The position numbers and the translations under genes were made by a program. From assembly GCA_964545475.1 (NCBI GenBank), contig CAZJGG010000047.1, positions 1 to 23,359 of the forward strand: 23,359 bases of DNA, written 5' to 3'. The notes beneath the pieces were generated by a model. The model was not told where the DNA came from, did no database searches, and worked only from the letters and a program-made list of their open reading frames with translations. The stretch comes from CAZJGG01 sp964545475. Lineage in GTDB: Bacteria; Bacillota; Clostridia; Lachnospirales; JAISER01. Shown piece after piece: positions 1 through 7,673 of the stretch (the stretch's first letter is position 1; every line of letters starts with the position of its first letter).

Positions 1-166
1 CAAATAAGGATTATTCAACACGCCCCTTAATTGCTTCGTCAGCGGCAAACGCCCATACTTATCGTAGTATGAACGTTCGCCTCTTCCTTGCAATAAGATA
101 CCGCTTTAGCGGTTGCCTCAAAAAATTTGCTCGAAAATCCACTAAAAGCGAGGCTTTGAACAGGCT
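1..166. other. Edge fragment of unknown nature (possible structured repeat or 3' end of a gene)
   Basis: No recognisable gene. The plus strand has an open frame with no start inside the window, running from base 3 for 55 codons to a TAA at 168-170, so its stop overlaps the perR stop on the other strand. The translation resembles no family I know. The stretch looks richer in G+C than its neighbours and holds short inverted repeats: arms at 54-59 and 66-71, the palindrome GAACGTTC at 71-78, and CCGC/GCGG around 102-113. This could be the tail of a truncated gene, a dispersed intergenic repeat, or a structured transcript. I cannot decide among these from sequence alone. Confidence 0.3.
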
Positions 167-586
167 CTAATGCCCTTGACGGCAATCTTTGCATGTACCG
201 TAAAAAAATATTTGCTCTTGGGTTACATCGAAATCAGTTTTCCTGGTTATTTCATCTTTTAAGTTGGCTACTATATCAAATTCAGGCGCATCAAAAACAC
301 GTCTGCAACAATTGCAAACCATATGGGCATGTGTGTAGTTATTTGCGTCATAACGGAAGCTGTCCTCGCCAACGTTTATTTCCTGAATAAGACCGCTTTT
401 TTTAAAGGTATCCAATGTTTTGTAAACGGTTGCTAGGCTCATGGACGGGTGAATATCCTCCAATGACCGGTAAATAGTTTCTGCGCTGGGGTGCGATGTT
501 GTGTTATACAACATGTTATAAATTGCTATTCTTTGAGGCGTAACTTTTAAGTTACAATTTTTTAGTTTTTCAGAAATAGTTTTCAT
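167..586 (-). CDS. perR: PerR-type peroxide-responsive repressor (Fur family)
   Basis: Metal-dependent DNA-binding repressor of peroxide-defence genes, acting in the cytoplasm as a dimer. The 139 residues have the Fur layout: an N-terminal winged helix (recognition helix near SLATVYKTL) and a C-terminal dimerisation domain. Two CxxC pairs (C91/C94 and C132/C135) form the structural zinc site. The regulatory-metal ligands of B. subtilis PerR align with H32, D80, H86, H88 and D99. Having Asp rather than Glu at the D99 position is the known mark separating PerR from Fur, and the two His ligands are the ones oxidised by peroxide in that family. I chose the ATG at 586 because AGAGGG lies 7 bases upstream; an upstream in-frame start at 625 would add a hydrophobic tail atypical of the family and would overlap the promoter. 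C93 is an extra Cys inside the first pair. The assignment to PerR over Fur or Zur is fairly firm. Confidence 0.9.
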   Translation of the reverse strand: MKTISEKLKNCNLKVTPQRIAIYNMLYNTTSHPSAETIYRSLEDIHPSMSLATVYKTLDTFKKSGLIQEINVGEDSFRYDANNYTHAHMVCNCCRRVFDAPEFDIVANLKDEITRKTDFDVTQEQIFFYGTCKDCRQGH

Positions 587-609
587 AGAAATTCCCTCTT
601 TAAAGATAG

Positions 610-624
610 TTATTATTATTATCA
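610..624. promoter_or_regulatory. Candidate PerR box overlapping the perR -10 region
   Basis: TTATTATTATTATCA matches the published PerR box TTATAATNATTATAA at 12 of the 14 defined positions. It overlaps the -10 and the expected start of perR transcription, where a repressor would block its own gene. The sequence is also a run of ATT repeats, so part of the match could be chance. Confidence 0.5.
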
Positions 625-649
625 TATACTAATATTAATATTTTGTCAA
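621..649 (-). promoter_or_regulatory. sigma-A-type promoter of perR
   Basis: Read on the minus strand, TTGACA (649-644) is followed by 17 bases and TATGAT (626-621). This is a perfect -35 and a 5/6 -10 at ideal spacing, placing the start of transcription around 614 and leaving a leader of about 28 bases before perR. Confidence 0.75.
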
Positions 650-705
650 CGATTTGACTTATTTTCTTGATAATAATAACTGGAAATAACTAAGGAAGGT
701 GTTAT

Positions 706-1203
706 ATGCTAAATATTGTTTTATTAGAGCCGGAAATTCCATTAAACACAGGAAACATCGGCAGAACATGCGCCGCAACAAATACGGCTTTGCATTTAAT
801 CCGACCGTACGGTTTTATTATTGATAGCAAATACATAAAACGCTCTGGCATGGATTACTGGGATTTAATTAAATTATATGAATATGATAATTTTGATGAA
901 TTTTTAAACAAAAATAAAAATGCAAATGTTTATATGTGTACAACAAAAGCGCAAAAAATATATACAGATGTTAAATTTAATAATAATGATTTTTTAATGT
1001 TTGGCAAAGAAAGCAAAGGTATTCCTGAAGAAATTTTGTTAAAAAATCAACAAAATTGTATTAGAATACCTATGGCTTCAGATGCTCGCTCACTTAATTT
1101 ATCCAATTCTGCGGCAATAGTTTTATATGAAGCTTTACGGCAATTGAATTTTAATTCGCTAGAAAAATTCGGGCAGCTTCACGATAATTCTTGGAATGAT
1201 TAA
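706..1203 (+). CDS. trmL: tRNA (cytidine(34)-2'-O)-methyltransferase, TrmL-type SPOUT enzyme
   Basis: Transfers a methyl group from S-adenosylmethionine to the 2'-O of the wobble nucleotide (C34, or cmnm5U34) of leucine tRNAs. At 165 residues it has the length of the minimal SPOUT enzymes, which lack an extra RNA-binding domain. Visible family signatures are the N-terminal PEIPLNTGNIGRTCA (residues 9-23), RSGMDYW (46-52), the SAM-binding knot FGKESKGIP (99-107), and RSLNLSNSAA (128-137), whose Asn/Ser closes the trefoil knot. The ATG at 706 follows AAGGAAGG at a good distance. It is transcribed divergently from perR with about 120 bases between them; I could not find a convincing promoter on this strand. 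No terminator is evident after it. Confidence 0.92.
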   Translation: MLNIVLLEPEIPLNTGNIGRTCAATNTALHLIRPYGFIIDSKYIKRSGMDYWDLIKLYEYDNFDEFLNKNKNANVYMCTTKAQKIYTDVKFNNNDFLMFGKESKGIPEEILLKNQQNCIRIPMASDARSLNLSNSAAIVLYEALRQLNFNSLEKFGQLHDNSWND

Positions 1204-1355
1204 TTATTGAACATAGGCTCTAAATTCTCCATATTTATCAAATGAATAAATTACCTTAATAAAAACGTTTATGTAGGCAATAATACTTATGTAACATCAA
1301 AACACATAAATTTTTTTATGGTTTGGTTATAATTATTTTACAGGAGGATTTTACT

Positions 1356-1622
1356 ATGACTAATAATACAAGCAGCACTCATAGAAAAGCAGTTCCAGAA
1401 GCACGTGAGGCTTTAAACCAATTTAAATACGAGGTAGCAAACGAAATAGGTGTACCTTTGAAACAAGGTTACAATGGCGATCTTACATCAGCTCAAAACG
1501 GCTATGTAGGCGGTTATATGGTTAAAAAGATGATCGAAGCTCAGGAAAGACAAATGGCGGGACAAACAGGCGCAAGCGCTATGGGTTCCGGTATGTCCGG
1601 CGGCATGGGTATGTCTAAATAA
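1356..1622 (+). CDS. Alpha/beta-type small acid-soluble spore protein (SASP)
   Basis: DNA-coating protein that saturates the chromosome in the dormant spore and protects it from UV and chemical damage, then is degraded on germination. The 88 residues include the family core from about residue 23 to 66: KYEVANEIGVP with the germination-protease site after E26, YNGDLTSAQNGYVGGYMVKKMIE, and a final amphipathic helix. The start at 1356 is set by AGGAGG eight bases upstream; a TTG at 1323 in the same frame is not needed. The C-terminal 20 residues are an unusual Gly/Met/Ser-rich tail (four GM pairs). The gene stands alone and is followed by its own terminator, typical of SASP genes read by forespore sigma-G. 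I did not find a convincing sigma-G promoter in the 150 bases upstream. Confidence 0.93.
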   Translation: MTNNTSSTHRKAVPEAREALNQFKYEVANEIGVPLKQGYNGDLTSAQNGYVGGYMVKKMIEAQERQMAGQTGASAMGSGMSGGMGMSK

Positions 1623-1646
1623 CTAATAAAATAATGTAATTAATAT

Positions 1647-1690
1647 AAAGGGTGTGTAAATTAATCATATTTACGCATCCTTTATTATTG
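1647..1690 (+). terminator. Rho-independent terminator after the SASP gene
   Basis: A 15-bp stem (1647-1661 with 1669-1683, two G-U pairs) with a 7-base loop starts 24 bases past the SASP stop. Its 3' arm ends in TTT and continues into a T-rich stretch. It also insulates the ruvAB promoter that starts at 1688. Confidence 0.75.
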
Positions 1691-1716
1691 CCATAACAAC
1701 AAAATCGGTGTATAAT
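1688..1716 (+). promoter_or_regulatory. sigma-A-type promoter of the ruvAB operon
   Basis: TTGCCA (1688-1693), a 17-base spacer and TATAAT (1711-1716). The -10 is perfect and the -35 is 5/6. Transcription should begin around 1722-1724. I see no LexA (SOS) box of the GAAC-N4-GTTC type near it. Confidence 0.8.
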
Positions 1717-1723
1717 TACATAT

Positions 1724-1760
1724 GAAAAAGGACTGGAGCGTAAGCTTAAAGTCTTTTTTC
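1724..1760 (+). other. Hairpin at the very 5' end of the ruvAB transcript
   Basis: GAAAAAGGACT (1724-1734) pairs with AGTCTTTTTTC (1750-1760) over 11 bp with one G-U pair and a 15-base loop. It sits right at the predicted transcription start. The T-run is inside the stem, so it is a poor terminator and more likely a stability element or a weak attenuator. An in-frame 22-codon frame (1722-1790) also spans it. Confidence 0.5.
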
Positions 1761-1791
1761 AAGTTTACAAACGGCGGCAGGGAGTGGTGAA

Positions 1792-2403
1792 ATGATAACG
1801 TTTATAAAAGGTATATTAGAATGTGTAACGGATAATTCTATTATAATAGATTGCAATGGGGTTGGTTACGAAGTATTTGTTTCGACGGCAACAATGTCTA
1901 ATATATGTAAAATGGGGGAGCAATTAAAAATTAATACATATATGCAAGTTCGGGAAGATGGTGTTTGTCTTTTTGGATTTTTGACAAAAGAAGAGCTTAA
2001 AATGTTTAATTTGTTGATTAGCGTTTCAGGCATTGGTCCAAAAGTTGCTCTTTCCGTTTTGGCTTGCTTTAAGCCTTCGGAAATAATGCTTGCCATAATT
2101 ACCGAGGATACTGCAAAGCTTGGAAAAGCTCCTGGAATTGGCAAGAAAACAGCAGGTAGAATGATTCTTGAATTAAAAGATAAAATTAAAACAAGCGATT
2201 CTATTTCTGATGTTATTGATAATCAACAGCAAATTAATACAGGAGATAACAGCCCTAAACAGGATGCTATTGATGCCCTTATTGCCTTGGGATATAGCCG
2301 AAGCGAGGCATTAAAAGGGGTTTTAGAGGTATCTGTTGAAGGCATGAGCACGGAACAAATAATTAAACAGACTTTGCGCAAGCTATCTACGTATAATTTA
2401 TAG
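1792..2403 (+). CDS. ruvA: Holliday junction branch migration complex subunit RuvA
   Basis: Binds the four-way junction as a tetramer and loads the RuvB motor. The 203 residues have the normal length and order: an N-terminal OB-like domain (1-63, with the family-typical start MITFIKGILE), two helix-hairpin-helix motifs (SVSGIGPKVAL at 77-87 and APGIGKKTAGRM at 113-124), a flexible Gln/Asn/Ser-rich linker (about 135-155), and domain III (157-203, DAIDALIALGYSRSEA), which contacts RuvB. The ATG follows GGGAGTGG. ruvB begins 37 bases after the stop. No ruvC is seen, as is usual in Firmicutes, which use RecU instead. Confidence 0.97.
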   Translation: MITFIKGILECVTDNSIIIDCNGVGYEVFVSTATMSNICKMGEQLKINTYMQVREDGVCLFGFLTKEELKMFNLLISVSGIGPKVALSVLACFKPSEIMLAIITEDTAKLGKAPGIGKKTAGRMILELKDKIKTSDSISDVIDNQQQINTGDNSPKQDAIDALIALGYSRSEALKGVLEVSVEGMSTEQIIKQTLRKLSTYNL

Positions 2404-2440
2404 GATAATTGCGCAAATATGAAATCTGATTGGTGGTTTT

Positions 2441-3439
2441 ATGGAGCGAAGAATAATAAATACCCAGCTTCAGGCGGAGGATTGTGAGCTTGAAACCAAT
2501 TTGCGCCCGTCAAGCTTCGATTCATATATTGGGCAGCAAAGGGTTAAGGAAAATTTAAAAGTATACATAGAAGCAGCAAAAATGCGTAATGAAAGCCTCG
2601 ATCATGTGCTTTTGTACGGTCCGCCTGGTCTTGGTAAAACAACCCTTTCAAACATAATTGCAAGCGAAATGAACGTTAAAATGAAAACATCGTCAGGCCC
2701 TGCTATTGAACGCCCAGGCGATATGGCGGCAATACTTAACGATTTAAACGAGGGGGATTTGCTTTTTATTGATGAAATTCATAGGTTAAATCGTGTTATT
2801 GAAGAAATATTATATCCGGCTATGGAGGATTTTGTGCTGGATATTGTTATAGGGAAAGGTCCGGGGGCAAAAAGTATTAGGCTGGATTTGCCAAGGTTTA
2901 CATTAGTTGGCGCAACAACTAGAATTGGGCTTTTAACTGCGCCGCTAAGAGACCGTTTTGGAGTAATACACAGGCTGGAGCCATATAATATAAAAGAACT
3001 TTCTAATATTATTATTCGTTCCGCAAGTGTATTAAACATAGAAATAAATGAGGAGGGTGCCAATGAAATAGCTAGGAGGTCCAGAGGGACGCCTAGAATT
3101 GCAAACAGGCTTTTAAAAAGAGTTAGGGATTTTGCGCAAGTTAAATTTGATTCCCGTATAGACAAAAAAATTGCTACTGAATCTCTAGACTTGTTAGAAG
3201 TTGACAAAATGGGGCTTGACTTAATAGACAGAAAAACCCTTTTGACACTAATAGAAAAGTATAACGGAGGTCCTGTTGGGATAGAAACTTTAGCTGCATC
3301 AATCGGTGAGGAAGCAGAGACGATTGAAGACGTTTATGAACCTTATCTTATACAGCTGGGATTTATTCAAAGGACACCAAGGGGAAGACAAGTTACAAAC
3401 GTTTGCTTAGAGTATTTTGGTTTTCCTATTAAAGAATAA
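2441..3439 (+). CDS. ruvB: Holliday junction branch migration helicase RuvB
   Basis: Hexameric AAA+ ATPase that pulls DNA arms through the RuvA-bound junction. At 332 residues it is full length. Walker A is GPPGLGKTT (60-68), Walker B LLFIDEIH (107-114), sensor 1 lies in LVGATTR, and APLRDRFG carries the arginine-finger region. The C-terminal winged helix includes YNGGPVGIETLA and ends in the family hallmark RTPRGRQVT. The ribosome site (TTGGTGG) is weak for this genome, consistent with translation following ruvA. It leads directly into the exporter genes with a 16-base gap, so ruvAB and the exporter are probably co-transcribed. Confidence 0.98.
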   Translation: MERRIINTQLQAEDCELETNLRPSSFDSYIGQQRVKENLKVYIEAAKMRNESLDHVLLYGPPGLGKTTLSNIIASEMNVKMKTSSGPAIERPGDMAAILNDLNEGDLLFIDEIHRLNRVIEEILYPAMEDFVLDIVIGKGPGAKSIRLDLPRFTLVGATTRIGLLTAPLRDRFGVIHRLEPYNIKELSNIIIRSASVLNIEINEEGANEIARRSRGTPRIANRLLKRVRDFAQVKFDSRIDKKIATESLDLLEVDKMGLDLIDRKTLLTLIEKYNGGPVGIETLAASIGEEAETIEDVYEPYLIQLGFIQRTPRGRQVTNVCLEYFGFPIKE

Positions 3440-3455
3440 TTAAGGAGAAAATAAA

Positions 3456-4256
3456 ATGGAAAATAATAATGAAATTTTTGATAATCAACAAGAAAATGAA
3501 ATTTATCACTTTGTGGAAAAGGAAGAGGTTAAGCCTTTTAGTTTAGGGCAAAGGCTTGTTAGCCTTATCACTTCTCCAAAGGCGTTAATGGAAAATATAA
3601 AAGAAAAACCAGTAATTTTAGCTCCATTTTTAATATTAATGTTGGTTTATATTCCTATGAGTTATTTAGCACAAAAACTTCAAGAGATTTATTTAAAGTT
3701 TACAAATGATTATATTTTGTCTAACTACGGTTTAGATTTAGCGGCATATCAAAACCCGGCAATGGCAATGAGTAAAACACCTGTAATGCAAGTTACCAAT
3801 ACAGTGATAACAGCTTGTGTAAGCGCCGGCTCAATATTATTAATTGCGTTTTTATTCCTTATTTTATGTAAAATTGCAGGAGGCAAAGCAAAATTTAAAC
3901 AATACTTCTCTGTTTTTCTTCATATTTATATTTTAGCTGGATTACTGGGGCTGATTACAGTTGCTTTGCAAACCGCTTTTGGAACTTATTTGGATTTCCT
4001 TTCATTAGCTGCAGTTGTTATGCCAAACGGAGACTATACATCAATTTTCTATAACTTTTTATCATATATTAATGTATCAACAATATGGATTACAATATTA
4101 ACGTTTATTGGTTTGAAAACAATTAACAATTTTAGTTTTATAAAAACTCTTGTGATCATAATAATTACAGTAATATTTGGTTTCATTTTTTCTTCAGGAA
4201 ACATAATGCTAGGATCTCTAAAAATGACTGAATTCTTCTTGAACATGGGACTATAA
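3456..4256 (+). CDS. Yip1-family membrane protein, YknW-like exporter component
   Basis: Polytopic membrane protein of 266 residues. After an acidic cytoplasmic N-terminus (1-45) comes the segment SPKALMENIKEKP typical of bacterial Yip1 proteins, then about five hydrophobic segments near residues 53-72, 112-139, 150-172, 200-221 and 228-252. It starts with a strong AGGAGA ribosome site. The position immediately upstream of an adaptor, an ATPase and a permease matches B. subtilis yknW-yknX-yknY-yknZ, where YknW is a Yip1-family protein that assists assembly of the transporter. The same role is inferred here from order and fold; sequence similarity within the family is low, so the substrate cannot be inferred. 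Confidence 0.72.
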   Translation: MENNNEIFDNQQENEIYHFVEKEEVKPFSLGQRLVSLITSPKALMENIKEKPVILAPFLILMLVYIPMSYLAQKLQEIYLKFTNDYILSNYGLDLAAYQNPAMAMSKTPVMQVTNTVITACVSAGSILLIAFLFLILCKIAGGKAKFKQYFSVFLHIYILAGLLGLITVALQTAFGTYLDFLSLAAVVMPNGDYTSIFYNFLSYINVSTIWITILTFIGLKTINNFSFIKTLVIIIITVIFGFIFSSGNIMLGSLKMTEFFLNMGL

Positions 4257-4275
4257 AACAAAGGAGTATTTTTAT

Positions 4276-5748
4276 ATGACTAAAAAGAAAAAAATTATTT
4301 TGGTGGTAGCTATTGTTGTTGTTATAGTAACACTTGTGGTTATCGGCATTATTAATTTTCAAAAAAGCCAAAAGGAAGCTTTGGCAGGAGCGCCTAAAGA
4401 GGCAATGACTGTTACTTCCGAAGCGGCAAAGATAAATAAAATAATTACTAAAACTAATGCAAAAGGCAATGTAGAACTAATTGATTCCAACTTCGTTTAC
4501 CCCGATACACAGGCAAGAGTTAAAAAAGTTCATGTAAGAGTTGGAGACTTTGTTGAAGCTGGAACGGTTTTGGTAACCTACGATGATGATTCATTAAAAG
4601 CAACTAAAGACCAGCTTGAAGACGCTAAACTTGATCTTAAAGCGGCCCAGCTTAATTTGCAGTCTGCAAAGCTTCCGCCAAGCAAAACAGAACTTTTATC
4701 CACTGAAACCCAAATCTTACAAGCTGAAAAATCTGTTTCAGATGTTAACAAGCAAATTGAACAAATTGACTTGGAAATAGAACAGATAAAAAATAAAATT
4801 GCTAATAAGCAAAATGATTACAATAAAGTTAAATCTCTTTTTGAAAACGGTGTTGTAGCCAAAAAAGATGTTGATACTGAGCAGGAAGATTTAAACGACT
4901 TAAATGACCAGCTTAATACAGCGCTTATTAGGCGTGAAGCGGCTGTTGTTAGCTTGGCAAGTGCTAATACCGCTTTAGAAAACGCAGAGAGCCAATATTC
5001 TATAATTGAAAACAAAAATGAAGATGTTTCCAGCCAAAATAAAGTTGACTTACAGCAGGTTCAAGTTGAACAGGCAAAATTAAAAATAGAACAGCTTCAA
5101 AAATCATTAGAAAATTTTAAAATGGAAACTGTTTCGGAATATGCCGGAACAGTTACAGAATTAAATATTAGCGAAGGGGATACATCAGTTTTCGGTAAAC
5201 ACTTAATGAAAATAGACGATCTATCTATTGAAAACATGGTTATAAAAGTTAATGTTGCCGAAAATAAAACAGCCGGAATTCAGGTTGGTCAGGATGTTGA
5301 AATAACCGGTGATGCTTTAGGCAAAAAAAGCTATCCCGGGAAAGTTAGTAAAATTTCTCCTGTAGCGGAATCTAAGCAAATTGGCAATAGCATGGAAACA
5401 GTTGTTGTTGTAGACGTTTCTCCAACAGATAAAAATGCTCCTATTAAGCCAGGGTTTTCTCTTGCAACCGACATTATCATTGATGTTAATGAAAATGCTG
5501 TTGTAGTACCGTTAATGTCTGTGCAAACAGACGAGGAAGGTAACGATTATGTTTATTTAATGGCGCCTGAGTATAAAGTTGAAAAAAGAGTTGTTGAACT
5601 TGGAACTTATGCTGGGATGTATGTTTCTGTTATGGGAATTAACGAGGGCGAAAAAGTTATAGTGAGCCCGCCGCCTATGCTTAACGAAAAATCGTTAGTA
5701 AAAGAAATTCAACCTGTTGAAGGTACGGACGAGCAGAACAGCAAATAA
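4276..5748 (+). CDS. Membrane-fusion (HlyD/MacA/YknX-type) adaptor of an ABC exporter
   Basis: Extracytoplasmic adaptor anchored by one N-terminal helix (residues 6-27 after MTKKKK). The split lipoyl domain lies at about 72-105 (KVHVRVGDFVEAGTVLVTYD) and 283-316 (AGTVTELNISEGDTSVFG), separated by a long coiled coil of about 170 residues (108-282) rich in Glu, Gln and Lys. A beta-barrel (320-400) and a membrane-proximal domain (405-475, VVVPLMSVQ then GxxxGMYV and GINEGEKVIV) follow. At 490 residues it is longer than MacA (about 370), mainly because of the coiled coil. With no outer membrane to reach, such adaptors in Gram-positive cells are thought to gate or guide substrate at the membrane surface. 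It lies 19 bases after the Yip1 gene and 11 before the ATPase. Confidence 0.88.
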   Translation: MTKKKKIILVVAIVVVIVTLVVIGIINFQKSQKEALAGAPKEAMTVTSEAAKINKIITKTNAKGNVELIDSNFVYPDTQARVKKVHVRVGDFVEAGTVLVTYDDDSLKATKDQLEDAKLDLKAAQLNLQSAKLPPSKTELLSTETQILQAEKSVSDVNKQIEQIDLEIEQIKNKIANKQNDYNKVKSLFENGVVAKKDVDTEQEDLNDLNDQLNTALIRREAAVVSLASANTALENAESQYSIIENKNEDVSSQNKVDLQQVQVEQAKLKIEQLQKSLENFKMETVSEYAGTVTELNISEGDTSVFGKHLMKIDDLSIENMVIKVNVAENKTAGIQVGQDVEITGDALGKKSYPGKVSKISPVAESKQIGNSMETVVVVDVSPTDKNAPIKPGFSLATDIIIDVNENAVVVPLMSVQTDEEGNDYVYLMAPEYKVEKRVVELGTYAGMYVSVMGINEGEKVIVSPPPMLNEKSLVKEIQPVEGTDEQNSK

Positions 5749-5759
5749 GGAGCGCCGTT

Positions 5760-6452
5760 ATGATAAAAATAGAAAATTTGACTAAAATATACTCTACTGA
5801 CACAATAGAGGTTAAGGCGCTTAGAAATGTTAATTTTAACGTTGCCAAAAATGAATATGTTGCTGTAATGGGACAGTCCGGCTCAGGAAAGTCTACTCTT
5901 ATGAATATTTTAGGTTGCCTAGATAGGCTTACCGAGGGCAAATATTATTTAGACGGGCAAGACGTTTCTACAATAAAAGGAAACGAAATTGCAAAAATTA
6001 GAAACAAAAAAATTGGCTTCGTTTTTCAATCTTTTAATCTTTTACCAAAGCTTTCAGCTTTGCAAAACGTTGAGCTTCCAATGATTTACGGAGGATTAAG
6101 CGCTAAAAAAAGAATTGAAGCTGCAAAAGATGCTCTTGACAGAGTGGGGCTTAATGACCGTATGAGCCATAAACCAAACGAGCTTTCCGGAGGGCAAAGG
6201 CAAAGAGTTGCCATTGCAAGAGCTTTAGTAAACAGCCCTTCTATCCTCTTGGCAGACGAACCTACTGGAAACCTTGATAGCCGCTCCGGCGAGGAAATTA
6301 TGGGAATTTTCCAAAGACTTCACGACGAGGGTGCGACAATTGTTATGGTAACTCATGAGCCTGATATAGCAGCACATACTAAGCGTATCGTTGCTTTTAA
6401 AGATGGTGTTATTATAAGCGACCAGCCTGTAATTAAGGGGGGCGCTCAATGA
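5760..6452 (+). CDS. ABC exporter ATP-binding protein (MacB/LolD/YknY type)
   Basis: Cytoplasmic ATPase of 230 residues that powers the adjacent permease. All motifs are intact: Walker A GQSGSGKST (38-46), Q-loop Q90 in FVFQSFNLLP, signature LSGGQ (142-146), Walker B ILLADEP (162-168) with E167, D-loop NLDS (171-174), and switch H199 (VTHE). The FQSFNLLP and LADEPTGNLDS wording is typical of the MacB/LolD subfamily, which works by mechanotransmission instead of moving substrate across the bilayer. The stop overlaps the permease start by four bases (ATGA), which implies translational coupling. Confidence 0.95.
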   Translation: MIKIENLTKIYSTDTIEVKALRNVNFNVAKNEYVAVMGQSGSGKSTLMNILGCLDRLTEGKYYLDGQDVSTIKGNEIAKIRNKKIGFVFQSFNLLPKLSALQNVELPMIYGGLSAKKRIEAAKDALDRVGLNDRMSHKPNELSGGQRQRVAIARALVNSPSILLADEPTGNLDSRSGEEIMGIFQRLHDEGATIVMVTHEPDIAAHTKRIVAFKDGVIISDQPVIKGGAQ

Positions 6453-7648
6453 ATTTTTTTGAAAGTGTTTCCTCGGCTTTTTCAAGCATTATGGGGAACA
6501 AAATGCGTTCTATTCTTACAGCTCTTGGTATTATAATCGGCGTTGCAGCCGTTATAATGATAACTGCAATTGGTATGGGCTTTCAGCAAAGCGTTAGGGA
6601 CGACTTTGAAAAGCTTGGGTTAGACGGCTTATATATTAACGTTAGATACGATAAAGAAGTTAAATTTAGCGATTATTTAAAGCTTGAAGACTGCGACTTA
6701 ATTAAACAGCACCCTAATGTAAGTTATGTTGCTCCGTCTTTTTCTTCTGTTGGCTCTGCACATCTTAAAAACGAGGAAGAAACAGAAAGGCTTTATATTA
6801 CTGGTACAAACGATAAATACCGATTTGTTCAGAATATAGAATTAAAACATGGTAGGTTTTTAACACAAAACGACGTGGACAACAGAAGTCAGGTAATTGT
6901 TATTGACGAAAATTTGTCTAAAAAAGTTTTTGGTAGAGCAAACGGTGTTGGCGGCAAAATAAAAGTAGAGTTTTGGTTTGGAAGCGTTGATTTAACTGTT
7001 GTTGGTATAACGAAATCCGAAGAATATGGGGTTATGTTTAACATGTCCTCGGAAGGGTTTGTGCCTGTTACCACAATGATGGACTTATGGGGCGGCGCAA
7101 TAACCATTGATACGATTTATGTTATGACTAAAAACAAAGAAATTATGGATACTACTGCTTTAGAGCTTAATAAGCTTCTTGAAATTAGCCATAACACAAA
7201 AGATGTATATAACGTAAATAGAATTTTCCAAGGTGTTGATACAATTTATCAAGTGCTTGACGGCATAACAGCGTTTGTGGGGCTTGTAGCTTTTATTTCT
7301 TTAATTGTTGGGGGCATAGGTGTTATGAATATTATGCTTGTTACAGTTACTGAAAGAACCCGGGAAATTGGCATTAGAAAATCTTTAGGCGCAACTAACG
7401 GAAATATTCGTTTTCAATTTTTGGTTGAGGCTATGATTTTAACTGGTATCGGTGGAATCATAGGTATTATTATTGGATATGCCGGGGCATTTGGCATCGG
7501 GACTGCGTTTAAAATCAATCCGTCAATTGACGTATTAATTGTATTAGTATCTGTTGTAGTATCATGTGGTATTGGTGTTTGTTTCGGTGTTTACCCTGCG
7601 GGTAAAGCCGCAAAGCTTGATCCAATTGAAGCACTTAGATATGAATAA
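6449..7648 (+). CDS. MacB-like ABC exporter permease (YknZ type)
   Basis: Four-helix permease of 399 residues. Helix 1 spans about 22-43 after NKMRSILTALGIIIGVAAVI, the family's N-terminal hallmark. A large extracytoplasmic MacB domain covers 45-270, and helices 2-4 lie at about 274-299, 326-352 and 360-382. The segment VMNIMLVTVTERTREIGIRKSLGAT (from 292) is the FtsX/MacB coupling region, and the protein ends PIEALRYE as in most MacB homologues. Together with the three genes before it, it completes a YknWXYZ-like exporter. In B. subtilis that system protects against the SDP toxic peptide; whether the substrate here is a peptide is unknown. Confidence 0.93.
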   Translation: MNFFESVSSAFSSIMGNKMRSILTALGIIIGVAAVIMITAIGMGFQQSVRDDFEKLGLDGLYINVRYDKEVKFSDYLKLEDCDLIKQHPNVSYVAPSFSSVGSAHLKNEEETERLYITGTNDKYRFVQNIELKHGRFLTQNDVDNRSQVIVIDENLSKKVFGRANGVGGKIKVEFWFGSVDLTVVGITKSEEYGVMFNMSSEGFVPVTTMMDLWGGAITIDTIYVMTKNKEIMDTTALELNKLLEISHNTKDVYNVNRIFQGVDTIYQVLDGITAFVGLVAFISLIVGGIGVMNIMLVTVTERTREIGIRKSLGATNGNIRFQFLVEAMILTGIGGIIGIIIGYAGAFGIGTAFKINPSIDVLIVLVSVVVSCGIGVCFGVYPAGKAAKLDPIEALRYE

Positions 7649-7673
7649 AGGAACTTTTTTGGGGGGGTATTAT

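Noticed and set aside
71..78. GAACGTTC as a LexA (SOS) box
   Set aside because: The Firmicute LexA site needs four bases between GAAC and GTTC; here the halves abut.
626..705. Possible trmL promoter starting from TTGACT at 654-659
   Set aside because: At 16-18 bases downstream there is only ATAACT or TAACTG, too poor a -10 to call.
1204..1341. Possible sigma-G promoter for the spore protein gene
   Set aside because: TGAATA at 1243-1248 resembles a -35, but no CATnnTA-like -10 sits at the right distance; other pairings are worse.
2779..3207. 142-codon open frame on the minus strand
   Set aside because: Antisense to ruvB, with no ribosome site or recognisable domain; ruvB is intact over the same bases.
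7655..7667. Run of six T followed by seven G, a possible frameshift or phase-variable tract
   Set aside because: It lies between the permease stop and the rhomboid start, where it serves as ribosome binding site; no reading frame depends on its length.
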